DNA of 64,000 nucleotides. Origin: Roseivirga ehrenbergii (lineage in GTDB: Bacteria > Bacteroidota > Bacteroidia > Cytophagales > Cyclobacteriaceae). The notes beneath the pieces are model-generated. The model did no database searches, had not been told where the DNA came from, and was given only the letters and a program-made list of their open reading frames with translations. How positions within the stretch are numbered: the stretch's first letter is position 1; each line of letters starts with the position of its first letter. Below are positions 24,223 through 34,494 of this stretch, in pieces. The translations under genes were made by a program, and so were the position numbers. The stretch spans positions 124,001-188,000 of the forward strand of contig NZ_LQZQ01000001.1 of assembly GCF_001593005.1 (NCBI RefSeq), in the 5' to 3' direction.

Positions 24223-26631
24223 TTACTTTAACACTTTAATATCAAACTTGAGCGCTCCCATTTGACCGTTATCACCATAAGCGTCAATATGAACATTAAA
24301 AATAGACCGGATATCTGAAGTGAAAAATGAAATCTCAGCTTCACCCTTTTCATCAGTAAGAATACTTGGTCTCCAAATCAAGGAATTTCTGTAATCTGTA
24401 AAAACCCTGTCTTCTGGTACTTTATCGTAATCTGGTTCATACACTTCAGGAATCCCATAATAGCCATTAAAGTAAGTAGTAGAGTTTGCTTCTTTAGGTG
24501 CTCTATAGGTTTTTAGAACTCCATTTATATATAGCCGTTCACCGTCCCTAGGCCTTCTGCCAAACGAATGGTTACGGCAGTTAAGAATGTCAAATGTGCA
24601 AACATAGTCGGTATTCTTACCTTCAATTATATTCCTTGCATGCCCACCAGCAACCCCATATTGATCTTGAGTCGCTTCAACTACAAAGTCGTCAAGCCTC
24701 TTTACATCATTTTCTATTTGAGGAAGAACATTCCAGTTTTTGGTCGAAGCAAATATTCTCTTTTGCTGGTCAAGCATATCCCAACTCCATTTGACGGTAG
24801 CATCGAAAGGTGTATGGAAATTTAAAAGAGCCCCTTCAAGCTGATCGGTTTTAAAAAACATTTTACCGCCTTTTGACCAATACAGCATATTATCTGTTAA
24901 CATCAGTTCTCCATTTTTGTCTGTGCTTAAAATTGAAGCTCCAAACATAGATACCACCTGTATTTTTTGTTGGTCAAGGGCCTTAAGCACCTTTTTCGAT
25001 ACTGAATTAGGATTAATCTTTACAGACACTTGTAAGTCTGAATCAGTTAAATTTTCTGATTGAACTCTAGGCCAACGGTAAGAACGCCAGCCTTGGGTAA
25101 GCAAAAGCAAATCTAAATTATCTCTATCTCTTTTTAAATCACCAGAAAAATAGCTCTTGGGGTTATGCACTTGCCCCCTAATTTCATTCGACAAATAGAA
25201 AAAGGAAACAATATTATCTTCATCAAAAACAGATTTGAAAATTTCATCCACAACCGACAGACCAAGCACAGCCTGAATTGAGGCACCCTCATTATCCGTC
25301 ACCTTTAGTTTGAGATCAACCCTTTCCTTTGTAGTATAATTGGCCTTATTGAGCTCATAAGTAATATTCAGACTATTTTGGTTGTTTACGAAAACCAAAC
25401 GCTCCGCCAATATTTGCTCTGTGTTATTAGACAGATTTGCTTTAAGAATCCCCTTTGGCAACGATTGTGTTGGTATTTTCACCAAGGTTCCATCACCCGA
25501 CATAATGATTTTGGACTCATAAAATAACTGGCCACGTTGTTCTATCCTAAAAGTCAATGAATCTCCTTCAAAACCTTCACTTTTCTTAACAGCAAAAAGA
25601 ACTTCATTTTCGGTTTGTTTGGACACATTTAAAACAAAACCCGAATCAAAAATTTTCGGAAAACTATAAATCGAATCGATTTTAGGGGAAATAATAGAAA
25701 CTGAATATTGCTTGGAGGGAAGCGGTAAAAAGTAAAAGCTACCCATTCCGTTATGGCGCGATTTAAAAGAGGTAACCACCGCTCCTTTTTCATCTATAAC
25801 AACAGCAGAGTCAATATTAATGGGTGTTCCGTTTTGCTGAACCGCCTTAAAAGCAATTTGAGAAGAAATTCCCTCCACGAGATTTCCTCCTTCTGGCATT
25901 AAATTGAATTGGATACGCTGGGTATTTGTTGGCAAGGTAACTGGAAGTTCAAATTGCTCTTCACCCAAATCGGAATCCACGTCAATCTTCAATATTAGAT
26001 TTTCGAATGACTTCAATTTATTGAAACTGGGCAAGGCAATACCTAAACTATCGGTGGTAGTTTTGACTCTAGCTACACGCTTATTTTCACTCCATATTTC
26101 AGCGTTAATTTTTGCTTTTTTCACCAAGTCCCCAGACCTTCTCACCACTTTAATTTTGGGTGACAACGTATTGCTTTCAGTCGTTAAAGCATTATCGAAA
26201 TTTACATCCACTAATATTGAAGGAGTAATTCTTGATTTAAGCAGAATGCTTTTGGTCTTTTTCACCTCATCGGAAAAGGAGTTTCGAGTAAAGGCAAAAA
26301 GACTATATTCACCCTGTTTTAATGTGTCGGCTAAGAAGATATGCCCCTCTGCAAAACCATTGCTTATTTCGAAAATCTCTTTAAAAACAACTTGATTTTC
26401 AGCCTTACTCCTTAACTCTACAAACAAGGAAGAGTCTAGTCTTGAAGGAAGTAAATTCTGCGCGTTTAAAACAGTAGCGCTAAACCATAAATCTTCCCCC
26501 AGTTCAAAAACCGATTTATTGAGTTGAAGATAAATGGACTGTTCATTAGACGAGGTTTGCGCAGCCAAATATCCCTTAAGAGATATTTGAAGCCCAACAA
26601 TAAAAAATAAGAGACTGATGAGCTTTTTCAA
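24223..26631 (-). CDS. Secreted macroglobulin (MG2)-like protein with degenerate TonB-plug region
   Basis: An 802-residue protein with a signal sequence (about 1-24). The N-terminal region (SIYLQLNKSVFELGEDLWFSATVL) is the MG2 domain of alpha-2-macroglobulin-like proteins, followed by further beta-sandwich domains. Near residues 650-740 (LDDFVVEATQ, then GERLYINGVLK) it resembles the plug domain of TonB-dependent receptors, but no beta-barrel follows. It ends with an MG-like segment (SILTDEKGEAEISFFTSD). Such proteins are frequent in Bacteroidota and have no proven function; a periplasmic or surface role is inferred. The thioester motif of true macroglobulins is absent. Confidence 0.78.
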   Translation of the reverse strand: MKKLISLLFFIVGLQISLKGYLAAQTSSNEQSIYLQLNKSVFELGEDLWFSATVLNAQNLLPSRLDSSLFVELRSKAENQVVFKEIFEISNGFAEGHIFLADTLKQGEYSLFAFTRNSFSDEVKKTKSILLKSRITPSILVDVNFDNALTTESNTLSPKIKVVRRSGDLVKKAKINAEIWSENKRVARVKTTTDSLGIALPSFNKLKSFENLILKIDVDSDLGEEQFELPVTLPTNTQRIQFNLMPEGGNLVEGISSQIAFKAVQQNGTPINIDSAVVIDEKGAVVTSFKSRHNGMGSFYFLPLPSKQYSVSIISPKIDSIYSFPKIFDSGFVLNVSKQTENEVLFAVKKSEGFEGDSLTFRIEQRGQLFYESKIIMSGDGTLVKIPTQSLPKGILKANLSNNTEQILAERLVFVNNQNSLNITYELNKANYTTKERVDLKLKVTDNEGASIQAVLGLSVVDEIFKSVFDEDNIVSFFYLSNEIRGQVHNPKSYFSGDLKRDRDNLDLLLLTQGWRSYRWPRVQSENLTDSDLQVSVKINPNSVSKKVLKALDQQKIQVVSMFGASILSTDKNGELMLTDNMLYWSKGGKMFFKTDQLEGALLNFHTPFDATVKWSWDMLDQQKRIFASTKNWNVLPQIENDVKRLDDFVVEATQDQYGVAGGHARNIIEGKNTDYVCTFDILNCRNHSFGRRPRDGERLYINGVLKTYRAPKEANSTTYFNGYYGIPEVYEPDYDKVPEDRVFTDYRNSLIWRPSILTDEKGEAEISFFTSDIRSIFNVHIDAYGDNGQMGALKFDIKVLK

Positions 26632-26651
26632 TATTCACACATTAAATAAAT

Positions 26652-26689
26652 AGACACCTTTCAAGTTGTTGAAAACAAAAAAGGTGTCT
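26652..26689. terminator. Stem-loop terminator after icmF
   Basis: Perfect 10-bp arms AGACACCTTT (26652-26661) and AAAGGTGTCT (26680-26689), with A-rich flanks on the plus strand and an ATTTATTTAAT flank on the minus strand. It lies just downstream of icmF (minus strand) and ahead of the macroglobulin-like gene. Confidence 0.7.
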
Positions 26690-26705
26690 AAAAATACGTC
26701 AAAAT

Positions 26706-29700
26706 CTACATATTCCTTCTATACTGCCCGCCTACTTCAAATAAGGCAGAAGTAATTTGACCAAGTGAGCAATACTTACAAGCTTCCATCAATTCTTCGA
26801 AAATATTTTGATTCTGAACTGCTGCCGTTTGAATTTTCTTAATCAGTTCTTCTGCTTTATCTGCATTTCCTTTTTGAAGTTGCTCAAGCATTTTAATCTG
26901 ATATTCTTTCTCTTCAGGCGTAGCACGAATCACCTCTTTTGGCAATACTGTTGGCGAGCCTTTAGAGCTCAAGAAAGTGTTCACCCCAATAATTGGGAAT
27001 TCACCCGTATGCTTAAGCGTTTCGTAGTAAAGTGATTCTTCCTGAATTTTACCTCGCTGGTACATAGTTTCCATAGCACCCAAAACGCCTCCACGTTCCG
27101 TAATTCTATCAAATTCTAAAAGAACAGCCTCTTCTACTAATTCTGTCAGCTCTTCAATAATGAAAGAACCTTGTAGTGGGTTTTCATTAGTAGCTAAACC
27201 TAATTCTTTGTTGATGATCAACTGAATGGCCATTGCTCTACGCACCGACTCTTCGGTTGGAGTGGTGATCGCCTCATCATAAGCATTGGTATGCAACGAG
27301 TTACAGTTGTCGTAAATCGCATACAAAGCCTGAAGCGTAGTTCTAATATCGTTGAAATCGATCTCCTGTGCGTGCAACGAACGACCCGAAGTTTGAATGT
27401 GGTATTTCAGCATTTGTGCCCTAGCATTGGCCCCATACTTCTGCTTCATGGCTTTCGCCCAAATTCTTCTGGCTACACGGCCAATCACCGCATATTCAGG
27501 ATCAATTCCATTCGAGAAGAAGAAAGAAAGGTTCGGCCCGAACTTATCAATGTCCATTCCGCGGCTCAAGTAGTATTCTACATAAGTGAAGCCATTCGCC
27601 AAAGTAAAGGCCAATTGCGAAATTGGATTTGCGCCCGCCTCGGCAATATGATAACCAGAAATGGATACGGAATAGAAGTTTCTTACATTCTTATCGATAA
27701 AATATTGCTGAACATCCCCCATCAAACGAAGGGCAAATTCTGTAGAGAAAATACAAGTATTCTGCGCTTGGTCTTCTTTTAGAATATCGGCCTGAACCGT
27801 ACCACGCACCACTGAAAGTGTTCTGGTTTTAATTTCTTGGTAAACATCGGCAGGTAAAACCTGATCGCCCGTAACGCCCAAAAGCATCAGCCCCAAACCA
27901 TCATTCCCTTCAGGAAGTTCGCCTTGGTATTGCGGACGCGTTACGCCTTTCTTTTTATAAATCGCTTTGATTTTTTCTTCAACCTCAGCTTCCAATCCAT
28001 TCTCTTTGATGTAAATCTCACATTGTTGGTCAATGGCGGCATTCATAAAGAAACCTAACAACATTGGCGCAGGGCCATTGATGGTCATTGAAACAGATGT
28101 GGTTGGATCAGACAAGTTGAAGCCTGAATACAGTTTTTTGGCATCGTCTAAGCAGCAAATACTTACCCCAGAGTTACCAATCTTACCATGAATATCTGGT
28201 CGGTAACCAGGGTCGTTTCCGTAAAGTGTCACTGAATCGAAAGCCGTAGACAGACGAGCTGCTGGCATTCCTAAGCTCACATAGTGGAAACGTCTGTTGG
28301 TTCTTTCTGGCCCGCCTTCACCTGCAAACATACGGGTTGGGTCTTCGCCCTCCCTTTTAAAAGGATAGATTCCGGCAGTATAAGGAAATTCGCCCGGTAC
28401 ATTCTCTTGCAACGACCATCTTAAAATATCTCCCCAACTTCTGAATTTTGGCAAAGACACTTTCGGCACTTGCGTGTGAGAAAGCGACTCGGTATGTGTC
28501 TTGATTTTAATTTCTTTGTCACGAACCTTGAAGGAATAAACGGGGTCGGTATAGGTTTTCTTCTTTGCTTCCCACTCTTCAATCACAATCCAGTTTCTTG
28601 GATCAAGATCTAACTTAACGGTTTCGTAAGTTTCTTGTAAACCTTTAATCAATCGGTCGCGATCGGCAATGGTCGAATTTTTAAGCGTTTCCATTGAGGT
28701 GTGTAAACCGTAAAGTTTATCGGCCACTTCAGCTTGGTTTAACGCCCACTCATCGTAGGAACGATTTGATTCAGAAATCTCTGAAAGGTAACGCGTTCTA
28801 TGCGGAGGAATCACGAAGATCTTCTCCGACATTTCATTGGTAATCTCAAAGGTAGATTCCAGTTGAGCACCTGTTTTTTCTACCACTTTATCCATGATTA
28901 CACGATAAAGCGAGTTCATTCCTGGGTCGTTGAACTGCGAAGCGATGGTGCCATAAACTGGCATATCATCCACCTTAGCAGACCACAGTCCGTGGTTACG
29001 TTGGAATTGCTTTTTAACATCACGCAGTGCATCTAACGCACCACGCTTATCGAATTTATTGAGGGCAATCACATCGGCAAAATCGAGCATGTCAATTTTT
29101 TCCAACTGTGTTGCGGCACCGTATTCTGGCGTCATCACATAAAGCGAAACATCAGAGTGGTCCAATATTTCAGTATCGGACTGACCAATACCAGAAGTTT
29201 CTAAAATAATAAGGTCGTACTGAGCGGCTTTCAAGATTTGAACTGCTTCGCGCACATGTTTTGAAAGTGCTAAATTCGATTGACGGGTGGCCAGCGAACG
29301 CATATAAACTCTTGAGTTGTTAATTGAATTCATTCGAATTCTATCGCCTAAAAGAGCTCCGCCTGTTTTTCTTTTCGAAGGATCTACCGATACAATAGCG
29401 ATGGTTTTATCTTCAAAGTCCATTAAGAACCTACGTACCAATTCATCAACCAAAGACGATTTTCCAGAGCCACCTGTTCCTGTAATTCCAAGAATTGGCG
29501 TTTCTACTTTGTCCGCCATGGTGTGCACCTTGTCCATTTGGCTTTTCGATTCTTCAGGGAAGTTTTCCGCAGCAGAGATCATTCGTGCAATCGACTTTAT
29601 GTTCTTTTCAACAATGTGGTCTACCTCATCGGTCAGGTTTTCTCCTGTAGGAAAATCGCACTGCTGCACCATGTCGTTAATCATGCCTTGCAAACCCATT

Positions 29701-30086
29701 TTACGTCCATCATCTGGAGAGTAAATTCGGGTAATGCCGTAATCCATCAATTCTTTGATTTCTTCAGGCAGAATTACACCTCCACCTCCACCGAAAATCT
29801 TAATGTGACCAGCACCTTTTTCCTTCAATAAATCGTGCATGTATTTGAAGTACTCCACGTGTCCACCTTGGTAAGAAGTCATGGCAATGGCCTGTGCATC
29901 TTCTTGAATGGCAGTATTAACCACTTCTTCTACACTTCTATCATGCCCCAAATGGATTACTTCGCAGCCAGTGGCTTGAATGATTCTCCGCATAATGTTG
30001 ATGGCGGCATCGTGGCCATCGAAAAGCGAGGCGGCTGTTACTAATCTTACTTTATTTTTGGGTTTGTATGGTGCTACTTCTTGCAT
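26706..30086 (-). CDS. icmF: Fused isobutyryl-CoA mutase (methylmalonyl-CoA mutase family) with GTPase chaperone domain
   Basis: An 1126-residue three-part protein: an N-terminal B12-binding domain ([11 protein letters not shown]25 as cobalt ligand), a central MeaB-like G-protein domain with Walker [13 protein letters not shown] at 200-211, and a C-terminal acyl-CoA mutase barrel. This order is diagnostic of IcmF, which interconverts isobutyryl-CoA and n-butyryl-CoA with adenosylcobalamin. Related substrates such as pivalyl-CoA are known for the family. The in-built GTPase loads and repairs the cofactor. No cobalamin riboswitch is visible in the 110-bp upstream gap. Confidence 0.95.
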   Translation of the reverse strand: MQEVAPYKPKNKVRLVTAASLFDGHDAAINIMRRIIQATGCEVIHLGHDRSVEEVVNTAIQEDAQAIAMTSYQGGHVEYFKYMHDLLKEKGAGHIKIFGGGGGVILPEEIKELMDYGITRIYSPDDGRKMGLQGMINDMVQQCDFPTGENLTDEVDHIVEKNIKSIARMISAAENFPEESKSQMDKVHTMADKVETPILGITGTGGSGKSSLVDELVRRFLMDFEDKTIAIVSVDPSKRKTGGALLGDRIRMNSINNSRVYMRSLATRQSNLALSKHVREAVQILKAAQYDLIILETSGIGQSDTEILDHSDVSLYVMTPEYGAATQLEKIDMLDFADVIALNKFDKRGALDALRDVKKQFQRNHGLWSAKVDDMPVYGTIASQFNDPGMNSLYRVIMDKVVEKTGAQLESTFEITNEMSEKIFVIPPHRTRYLSEISESNRSYDEWALNQAEVADKLYGLHTSMETLKNSTIADRDRLIKGLQETYETVKLDLDPRNWIVIEEWEAKKKTYTDPVYSFKVRDKEIKIKTHTESLSHTQVPKVSLPKFRSWGDILRWSLQENVPGEFPYTAGIYPFKREGEDPTRMFAGEGGPERTNRRFHYVSLGMPAARLSTAFDSVTLYGNDPGYRPDIHGKIGNSGVSICCLDDAKKLYSGFNLSDPTTSVSMTINGPAPMLLGFFMNAAIDQQCEIYIKENGLEAEVEEKIKAIYKKKGVTRPQYQGELPEGNDGLGLMLLGVTGDQVLPADVYQEIKTRTLSVVRGTVQADILKEDQAQNTCIFSTEFALRLMGDVQQYFIDKNVRNFYSVSISGYHIAEAGANPISQLAFTLANGFTYVEYYLSRGMDIDKFGPNLSFFFSNGIDPEYAVIGRVARRIWAKAMKQKYGANARAQMLKYHIQTSGRSLHAQEIDFNDIRTTLQALYAIYDNCNSLHTNAYDEAITTPTEESVRRAMAIQLIINKELGLATNENPLQGSFIIEELTELVEEAVLLEFDRITERGGVLGAMETMYQRGKIQEESLYYETLKHTGEFPIIGVNTFLSSKGSPTVLPKEVIRATPEEKEYQIKMLEQLQKGNADKAEELIKKIQTAAVQNQNIFEELMEACKYCSLGQITSALFEVGGQYRRNM

Positions 30087-30197
30087 AAAATGGTGTTCTA
30101 AGCTATTGGATTGCGAATTTAAGCAAAAGCAATGAGTTTCCTAACAGTTGTTAGGAGGAAAGGAAAGACTAAATAATTATCAAGAACTGAAATGGAA

Positions 30198-32384
30198 TTA
30201 CTTCTCCAGTTCCTTCAAAGCCTTTTGGTTGATGTCGTCTTTAATTCCATCCAGAATATTCTGGATTTCACGGTCTGTCAATCGCCAACTTAAAGAAGCG
30301 CGGTTCGACTTCTGATTTTGATATTCGAATTCCACACGTCTTAAATGATTTCCATAATCAGATGAAATCATATCGAAGCGCTGTTCGTTTTTAATGGTCT
30401 GAATTTGATCCCAGCTTCTCACTGCACCTTGAATAGGGGAAATGAATTTCTGAACTAAGTTCTTTGAATGATCTTCTTCTACTGGCGGTTCTTTGCTTGA
30501 GTCTCGGATGGTAATCATCACCACTTCCGAAGTATTCTCTTTGATCCAATCTTTAAAAACATGCAGAAATGTGGTGGCATCAGAAATTCCGTAATTATCG
30601 GAAATCCCAGCATCGGCAATACTCATTTTAGGAGTAGTCGGCAAAGATATGGAAGGAGAAAAATACGGAAACGTAGCACTCATTCGCAGCGCGGTTAAAA
30701 ATCTTAGGCTATCGGGCTGATGTTGAGCCAAAAGCAAATTAAAGTCTACTCCTTGAATTTTCGAATGATCTTTGTTTGCGCCTGTATTAAAAAAGGCGGT
30801 TGGATGAGGAGAAACATACAATTTTCGTCCATCATTTGTAATGGTTGAGCCTACAATCAGCAAAGGAATTTCAGCATTATATTCTGGCGCTCGGTAAGCA
30901 GAAATAGGCCGATCCAATAAGCCATGAAGGTTAGATTTTAGTCGCTGTTCAAACTCATAACCCCTTTCTTTTTTATACTTGAACCCACCGTATTCAAAAC
31001 TTCTGAACTTTACGAAAAGGTCGTTTACCAGTAGCGTAAAAATGACAGGATTGAGCACATCTTTACTTATATCGACCAAATGCTCATGGGCTTGTGGATT
31101 AAAGTTCTTCCAGGCTAATTCTCGGTAAAAAGCGGCTCCAAACAATCCTCCCGAAGCACCAGTAATCATAAAGGTGTTATTCATTAATTCACCTTCAAAT
31201 ACAGAATCTGCATGTTGTAGTACATTGGTCGTCCATAAAGCCGAACGCTGCCCACCACCGCTCACCGTTACCAAAACCATTTTAGGCTTATCTTCTTTAA
31301 ACTTTGCTTTCCAGTTTTGAAGTACTTCTAACATGTATGCTTTAGAAGCCTCCACGTTTTTTTCTGATGCATATTCTTGAAGATTTTCTAATGTGTATTC
31401 TGCCGGAGCACTCTCATAATTTAAACCATAAGCCGGATACTGGTAGCTAAGAAAATCCGTAGCAAAAACCATGTTCAGCAGTATAAATACCCCCACAATT
31501 CCACTGATAATCCATGACCTAAACCAAAAGCTTAAAGCACCGGTAAGCATCACGATCATAGTAAGCAAAAGCACTCCAGAAGCTGCTGCTGGTATTTGAA
31601 AAATGGCTACATCTTGAAAAAGCCCCAAACCAAAAATGATCAAAAGCACCAGTGATTCTATGATTATGGCATTTCGCTGATTCTGAAGAAAAACCCTCAA
31701 AATTGCCATTCTATCATAATATTCCTCGAAACGTCTGGTAGAATAAAATTTAAAATTGAGGCTCAAATAATAATTCACCTTCACCCTACTTCTTCTCAAG
31801 GATTGTAATTTCCTAAAGGCTTTGAGTTTTTGGCTGTTGGTTCTTTTTATTTTTAGTTGCTGATTAATTCCCAATACCTTAAAAATATCTCGATTGGTTT
31901 TAAAGAAGTAGGCAAACAGGAAAATCAAAAAGGCAATACATCCCAACAACACTCCAGCTACTTTAATCGCAATTCCCTGACCAGCCCCTCCTCCTGCATC
32001 GTGTTGAAACTGAATTATTTTAATCACATAAAACACCAAAAAGCTAAAAGGAATTATGGAGTTATTAATGCAAAAATGAGCCAATGGTTTGGGTAAAGTA
32101 CCCAAAAAAGGAAACCTGAACCCATCTAGAATATAGCTGGTAATATTAAAGGCCATACCAAATCCAGCCACAGCGATACCCATGATAAAAAAGCCCCAAA
32201 TGGAAACTTCATCTAAATAAACAGGATCTAAAAACAGATATGGTATTCCTAAATTTTCGCCAAAACTGCCTCCTACTGACGAAAACAAAATGAACCAGTA
32301 CACCAATAAAAATTGGTTGTATTTAACATGTACAACCATTAGTTGCACAGGAAAACTGGACCATATCTTCTTTAATATTTTCAA
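30198..32384 (-). CDS. Membrane-anchored patatin-like phospholipase
   Basis: A 728-residue protein. The N-terminal half holds several membrane segments (about 20-40, 60-90, 105-125, 140-165, 240-310), and the C-terminal half is a patatin domain. The oxyanion loop VSGGGQRSA, nucleophile in ITGASGG (GxSxG) and catalytic Asp in IADAGISDNYG are all present, so it should be an active lipid acyl hydrolase. Its start codon directly follows the stop of the THUMP methyltransferase gene, so both are probably one transcript. Confidence 0.85.
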   Translation of the reverse strand: MKILKKIWSSFPVQLMVVHVKYNQFLLVYWFILFSSVGGSFGENLGIPYLFLDPVYLDEVSIWGFFIMGIAVAGFGMAFNITSYILDGFRFPFLGTLPKPLAHFCINNSIIPFSFLVFYVIKIIQFQHDAGGGAGQGIAIKVAGVLLGCIAFLIFLFAYFFKTNRDIFKVLGINQQLKIKRTNSQKLKAFRKLQSLRRSRVKVNYYLSLNFKFYSTRRFEEYYDRMAILRVFLQNQRNAIIIESLVLLIIFGLGLFQDVAIFQIPAAASGVLLLTMIVMLTGALSFWFRSWIISGIVGVFILLNMVFATDFLSYQYPAYGLNYESAPAEYTLENLQEYASEKNVEASKAYMLEVLQNWKAKFKEDKPKMVLVTVSGGGQRSALWTTNVLQHADSVFEGELMNNTFMITGASGGLFGAAFYRELAWKNFNPQAHEHLVDISKDVLNPVIFTLLVNDLFVKFRSFEYGGFKYKKERGYEFEQRLKSNLHGLLDRPISAYRAPEYNAEIPLLIVGSTITNDGRKLYVSPHPTAFFNTGANKDHSKIQGVDFNLLLAQHQPDSLRFLTALRMSATFPYFSPSISLPTTPKMSIADAGISDNYGISDATTFLHVFKDWIKENTSEVVMITIRDSSKEPPVEEDHSKNLVQKFISPIQGAVRSWDQIQTIKNEQRFDMISSDYGNHLRRVEFEYQNQKSNRASLSWRLTDREIQNILDGIKDDINQKALKELEK

Positions 32385-33551
32385 TTACTTTTCTTTACGT
32401 GTTCCTGCATATAACTCATACTCTAGCAAACGTGAGTCGATTTTTGCATTGTAAAACTCTACCCTTCTCTTGGTACGTAAACCAATTCGCTTGGCCAAGT
32501 CTAAATTTCCGGTAAACACATAGCCCATATACCCTTTACACTGCTGTTTGAAAAAGTCACCAATGGCAGAGTAGATTTCTTCCAAGTCTTTATCGGCCCC
32601 AAGTCGTTCTCCATATTCGGGGTTGAACATTACTACACCTGTTTCTTCAGGAATTTCAGTTTCTCTGAAATCACAAACCTGAAAATCAATTAAGTGATCA
32701 ACACCCGCTGTTCGAGCATTCATTTTAGCGGCTGTAACCGCACTACTACTCAAATCTGATGCAATAATTTTAAAGTCGAGCTGATTTTTACGCTGCAATT
32801 CTGCTAGGCGTATATAGCCTTGCCATGAGTCTTCGCTGTATCCATTAATATGCATAAAACCGAAGTTTTCGCGGAATAAACCCGGGGCGGTATTGGTGGC
32901 TAGCAAAGCTGCTTCAATGACCAAAGTGCCACTTCCACACATTGGGTTTACAAAGGTGCTCTTCCTATCCCAATTACTGGCAATAATAGCCGAGGCCGCC
33001 AAAGACTCAATCATTGGGGCTTTGCCTGGTATTTTTCTATAACCGTGCTTGGCAATGGTTTGCCCTGAAGTATCGAAGTAAACTCGTACTTTGTCTTCCT
33101 TCCAGTATAAATGAACAACAGCACCATCTCTATCTGAGCCAGAATCTGGGCGTTCACCCTTTTTCTTTACAAATCGATCAGCAATTGCATCCTTCGCTCT
33201 TAAGTTAGCAAAACGATCATCTGTAATGGTGTCATTCTTTACATAAGAGGTAATCGAAAAATAATCATCTGTGTCGAAATAGTCTTCCCAAGGTATCTTA
33301 GACAGCTCTCTGTACAGCTCATCCGCGTTTTTCGCCCTAAACCTTCTGATTTGAAAAAGCACCCTTCCGGCCGTACGTAAAAACATGTTCAGCTTTAAAC
33401 AATCGTCCATAAAGCCGTTTACTTCTACTTCTGTAATACTCTGGCTTTCAATTTTAAAGCCTAGCGCTTCAATTTCTTGAGCAAGCCAAGGGCTTTGTTT
33501 TGGAAAACAAGTGACAACAATTTGACTGGGGTAAGGGAATACTTGACTCAT
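32385..33551 (-). CDS. THUMP-domain class I RNA methyltransferase
   Basis: A 388-residue protein when started at the Met at 33551 (MSQVFPYPSQIVVTCF); the longer frame adds 10 residues with no family support. The THUMP domain covers about residues 45-155. The SAM-binding domain has FVNPMCGSGTLVIEAA and IIASDLS, and the catalytic motif reads VMFNPEYGERL in place of the canonical NPPY. RlmL/Trm14-type enzymes make m2G in rRNA or tRNA; the exact base is not predictable. It is cotranscribed with the patatin gene. Confidence 0.88.
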   Translation of the reverse strand: MSQVFPYPSQIVVTCFPKQSPWLAQEIEALGFKIESQSITEVEVNGFMDDCLKLNMFLRTAGRVLFQIRRFRAKNADELYRELSKIPWEDYFDTDDYFSITSYVKNDTITDDRFANLRAKDAIADRFVKKKGERPDSGSDRDGAVVHLYWKEDKVRVYFDTSGQTIAKHGYRKIPGKAPMIESLAASAIIASNWDRKSTFVNPMCGSGTLVIEAALLATNTAPGLFRENFGFMHINGYSEDSWQGYIRLAELQRKNQLDFKIIASDLSSSAVTAAKMNARTAGVDHLIDFQVCDFRETEIPEETGVVMFNPEYGERLGADKDLEEIYSAIGDFFKQQCKGYMGYVFTGNLDLAKRIGLRTKRRVEFYNAKIDSRLLEYELYAGTRKEK

Positions 33552-33705
33552 ATTGGCGTGAAGTACCGAAATTTTTAACAAATTATTCGACTTCGAGAAG
33601 ATAGCTGATATAAAACTTATAAACCAGCGATAATTCTACCTAAAACTTGAGCAAGTTTCTTCGATAGAAATTCCAAATCTCTACTGTTTTCATCAATATC
33701 AATTG

Positions 33706-33713
33706 TATTTTTG
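33706..33713 (+). promoter_or_regulatory. Bacteroidota -7 element TATTTTTG before DUF4494 gene
   Basis: A perfect TAnnTTTG match 25 bp before the favoured ATG at 33738. It overlaps the TTG that would begin a longer reading frame, which supports the downstream start. No clear -33 element. Confidence 0.45.
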
Positions 33714-33737
33714 ACCCCTCATTTAAAGAATGGAATT

Positions 33738-34247
33738 ATGAAGACTTGGTTTACCTGTAAGGTGAAATATATGAAGGAAGACGAGCAAGGTCGTACTAAA
33801 AGCGTGAGCGAAACTTACTTGGCCGATGCCCTTTCTTTTACCGAAGCCGAAGCTAAAATCTATGAAGAAATTGGCCAGCGTGTAATGGGCGAATTTCAGG
33901 TAACTGGCATAGCAAAAAGCAGAGTTACTGATGTTTTTGAATACCCAGATGCTGATACATTCTTTAACTGCAAAGTAGTATACATGGCTGCAGATGCTGA
34001 TTCTGGAAAAGAAAAGAAGATTTCTAACTTGATGATGGTAACCGCCAGCGATGTAAAGCAAGCTTATGAACGTATTCGCGAAAGCTTGAACAATATGTTG
34101 GTTACCTTTACCATTCCTGAAGTGAAGGAATCGCCAGTTTTGGAGATTTTCCATCATACTGCTGAGCAAAAAGTACCAGAAGGATTTAAGCCTATTGCTG
34201 AAGTTCAGGGTTCACCAGAAGAAAACGAAGAAGATGACGAAATTTGA
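33738..34247 (+). CDS. DUF4494 protein
   Basis: A 169-residue acidic protein starting MKTWFTCKVKYMKED. An upstream TTG at 33711 would add 9 residues, but overlaps a -7 promoter element. The sequence contains two similar halves (TWFTCKVKYMKED... and TFFNCKVVYMAAD...), which looks like an internal duplication. DUF4494 is found in Bacteroidota and has no known function. The gene overlaps the next ORF by 14 bp, and an SGNH hydrolase gene follows, so the three are probably one transcript. Confidence 0.85.
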   Translation: MKTWFTCKVKYMKEDEQGRTKSVSETYLADALSFTEAEAKIYEEIGQRVMGEFQVTGIAKSRVTDVFEYPDADTFFNCKVVYMAADADSGKEKKISNLMMVTASDVKQAYERIRESLNNMLVTFTIPEVKESPVLEIFHHTAEQKVPEGFKPIAEVQGSPEENEEDDEI

Positions 34248-34491
34248 TCAAGTAAATCCCGCTGCATTCGAGTGCTTAAGGGCCAAGTTAAAAAGTCAGG
34301 GCATCGAACTTCAAGGCATTAGTGGTTATCTGTCTAAAAACGGAATTTCACTCGATTTCGAGTATTCTGAAGCCGAGGAAAGCCTTACCATTTCAAACCT
34401 AGAAGTAGGTTTTCCTGCCTCAATGATTGGCATGAACAAAGACAAAGTACTCGGTATTTTGGAGAAGGCCATTTCTGAATGTAGAGGATAA
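34234..34491 (+). CDS. Small hypothetical protein
   Basis: An 85-residue protein beginning MTKFDQVNPAAFE. A longer frame from 34195 runs inside the DUF4494 gene and is not favoured. No domain is recognised; the C-terminal helix ends LGILEKAISECRG. It overlaps DUF4494 by 14 bp and precedes the SGNH hydrolase by 3 bp, consistent with an operon. Confidence 0.65.
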   Translation: MTKFDQVNPAAFECLRAKLKSQGIELQGISGYLSKNGISLDFEYSEAEESLTISNLEVGFPASMIGMNKDKVLGILEKAISECRG

Positions 34492-34494
34492 AAG

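Noticed and set aside
25904-26395. A 163-codon plus-strand ORF
   Set aside because: It lies antisense within the macroglobulin-like gene and is low-complexity in sequence.
27291-27782. A 163-codon plus-strand ORF
   Set aside because: It is antisense to icmF, whose protein is unmistakable.
26706-30197. Cobalamin riboswitch upstream of icmF
   Set aside because: The 110-bp upstream gap shows no B12 box or riboswitch-like fold.
33723-34169. A 148-codon minus-strand ORF
   Set aside because: It mirrors the DUF4494 gene; the DUF4494 frame has family support.
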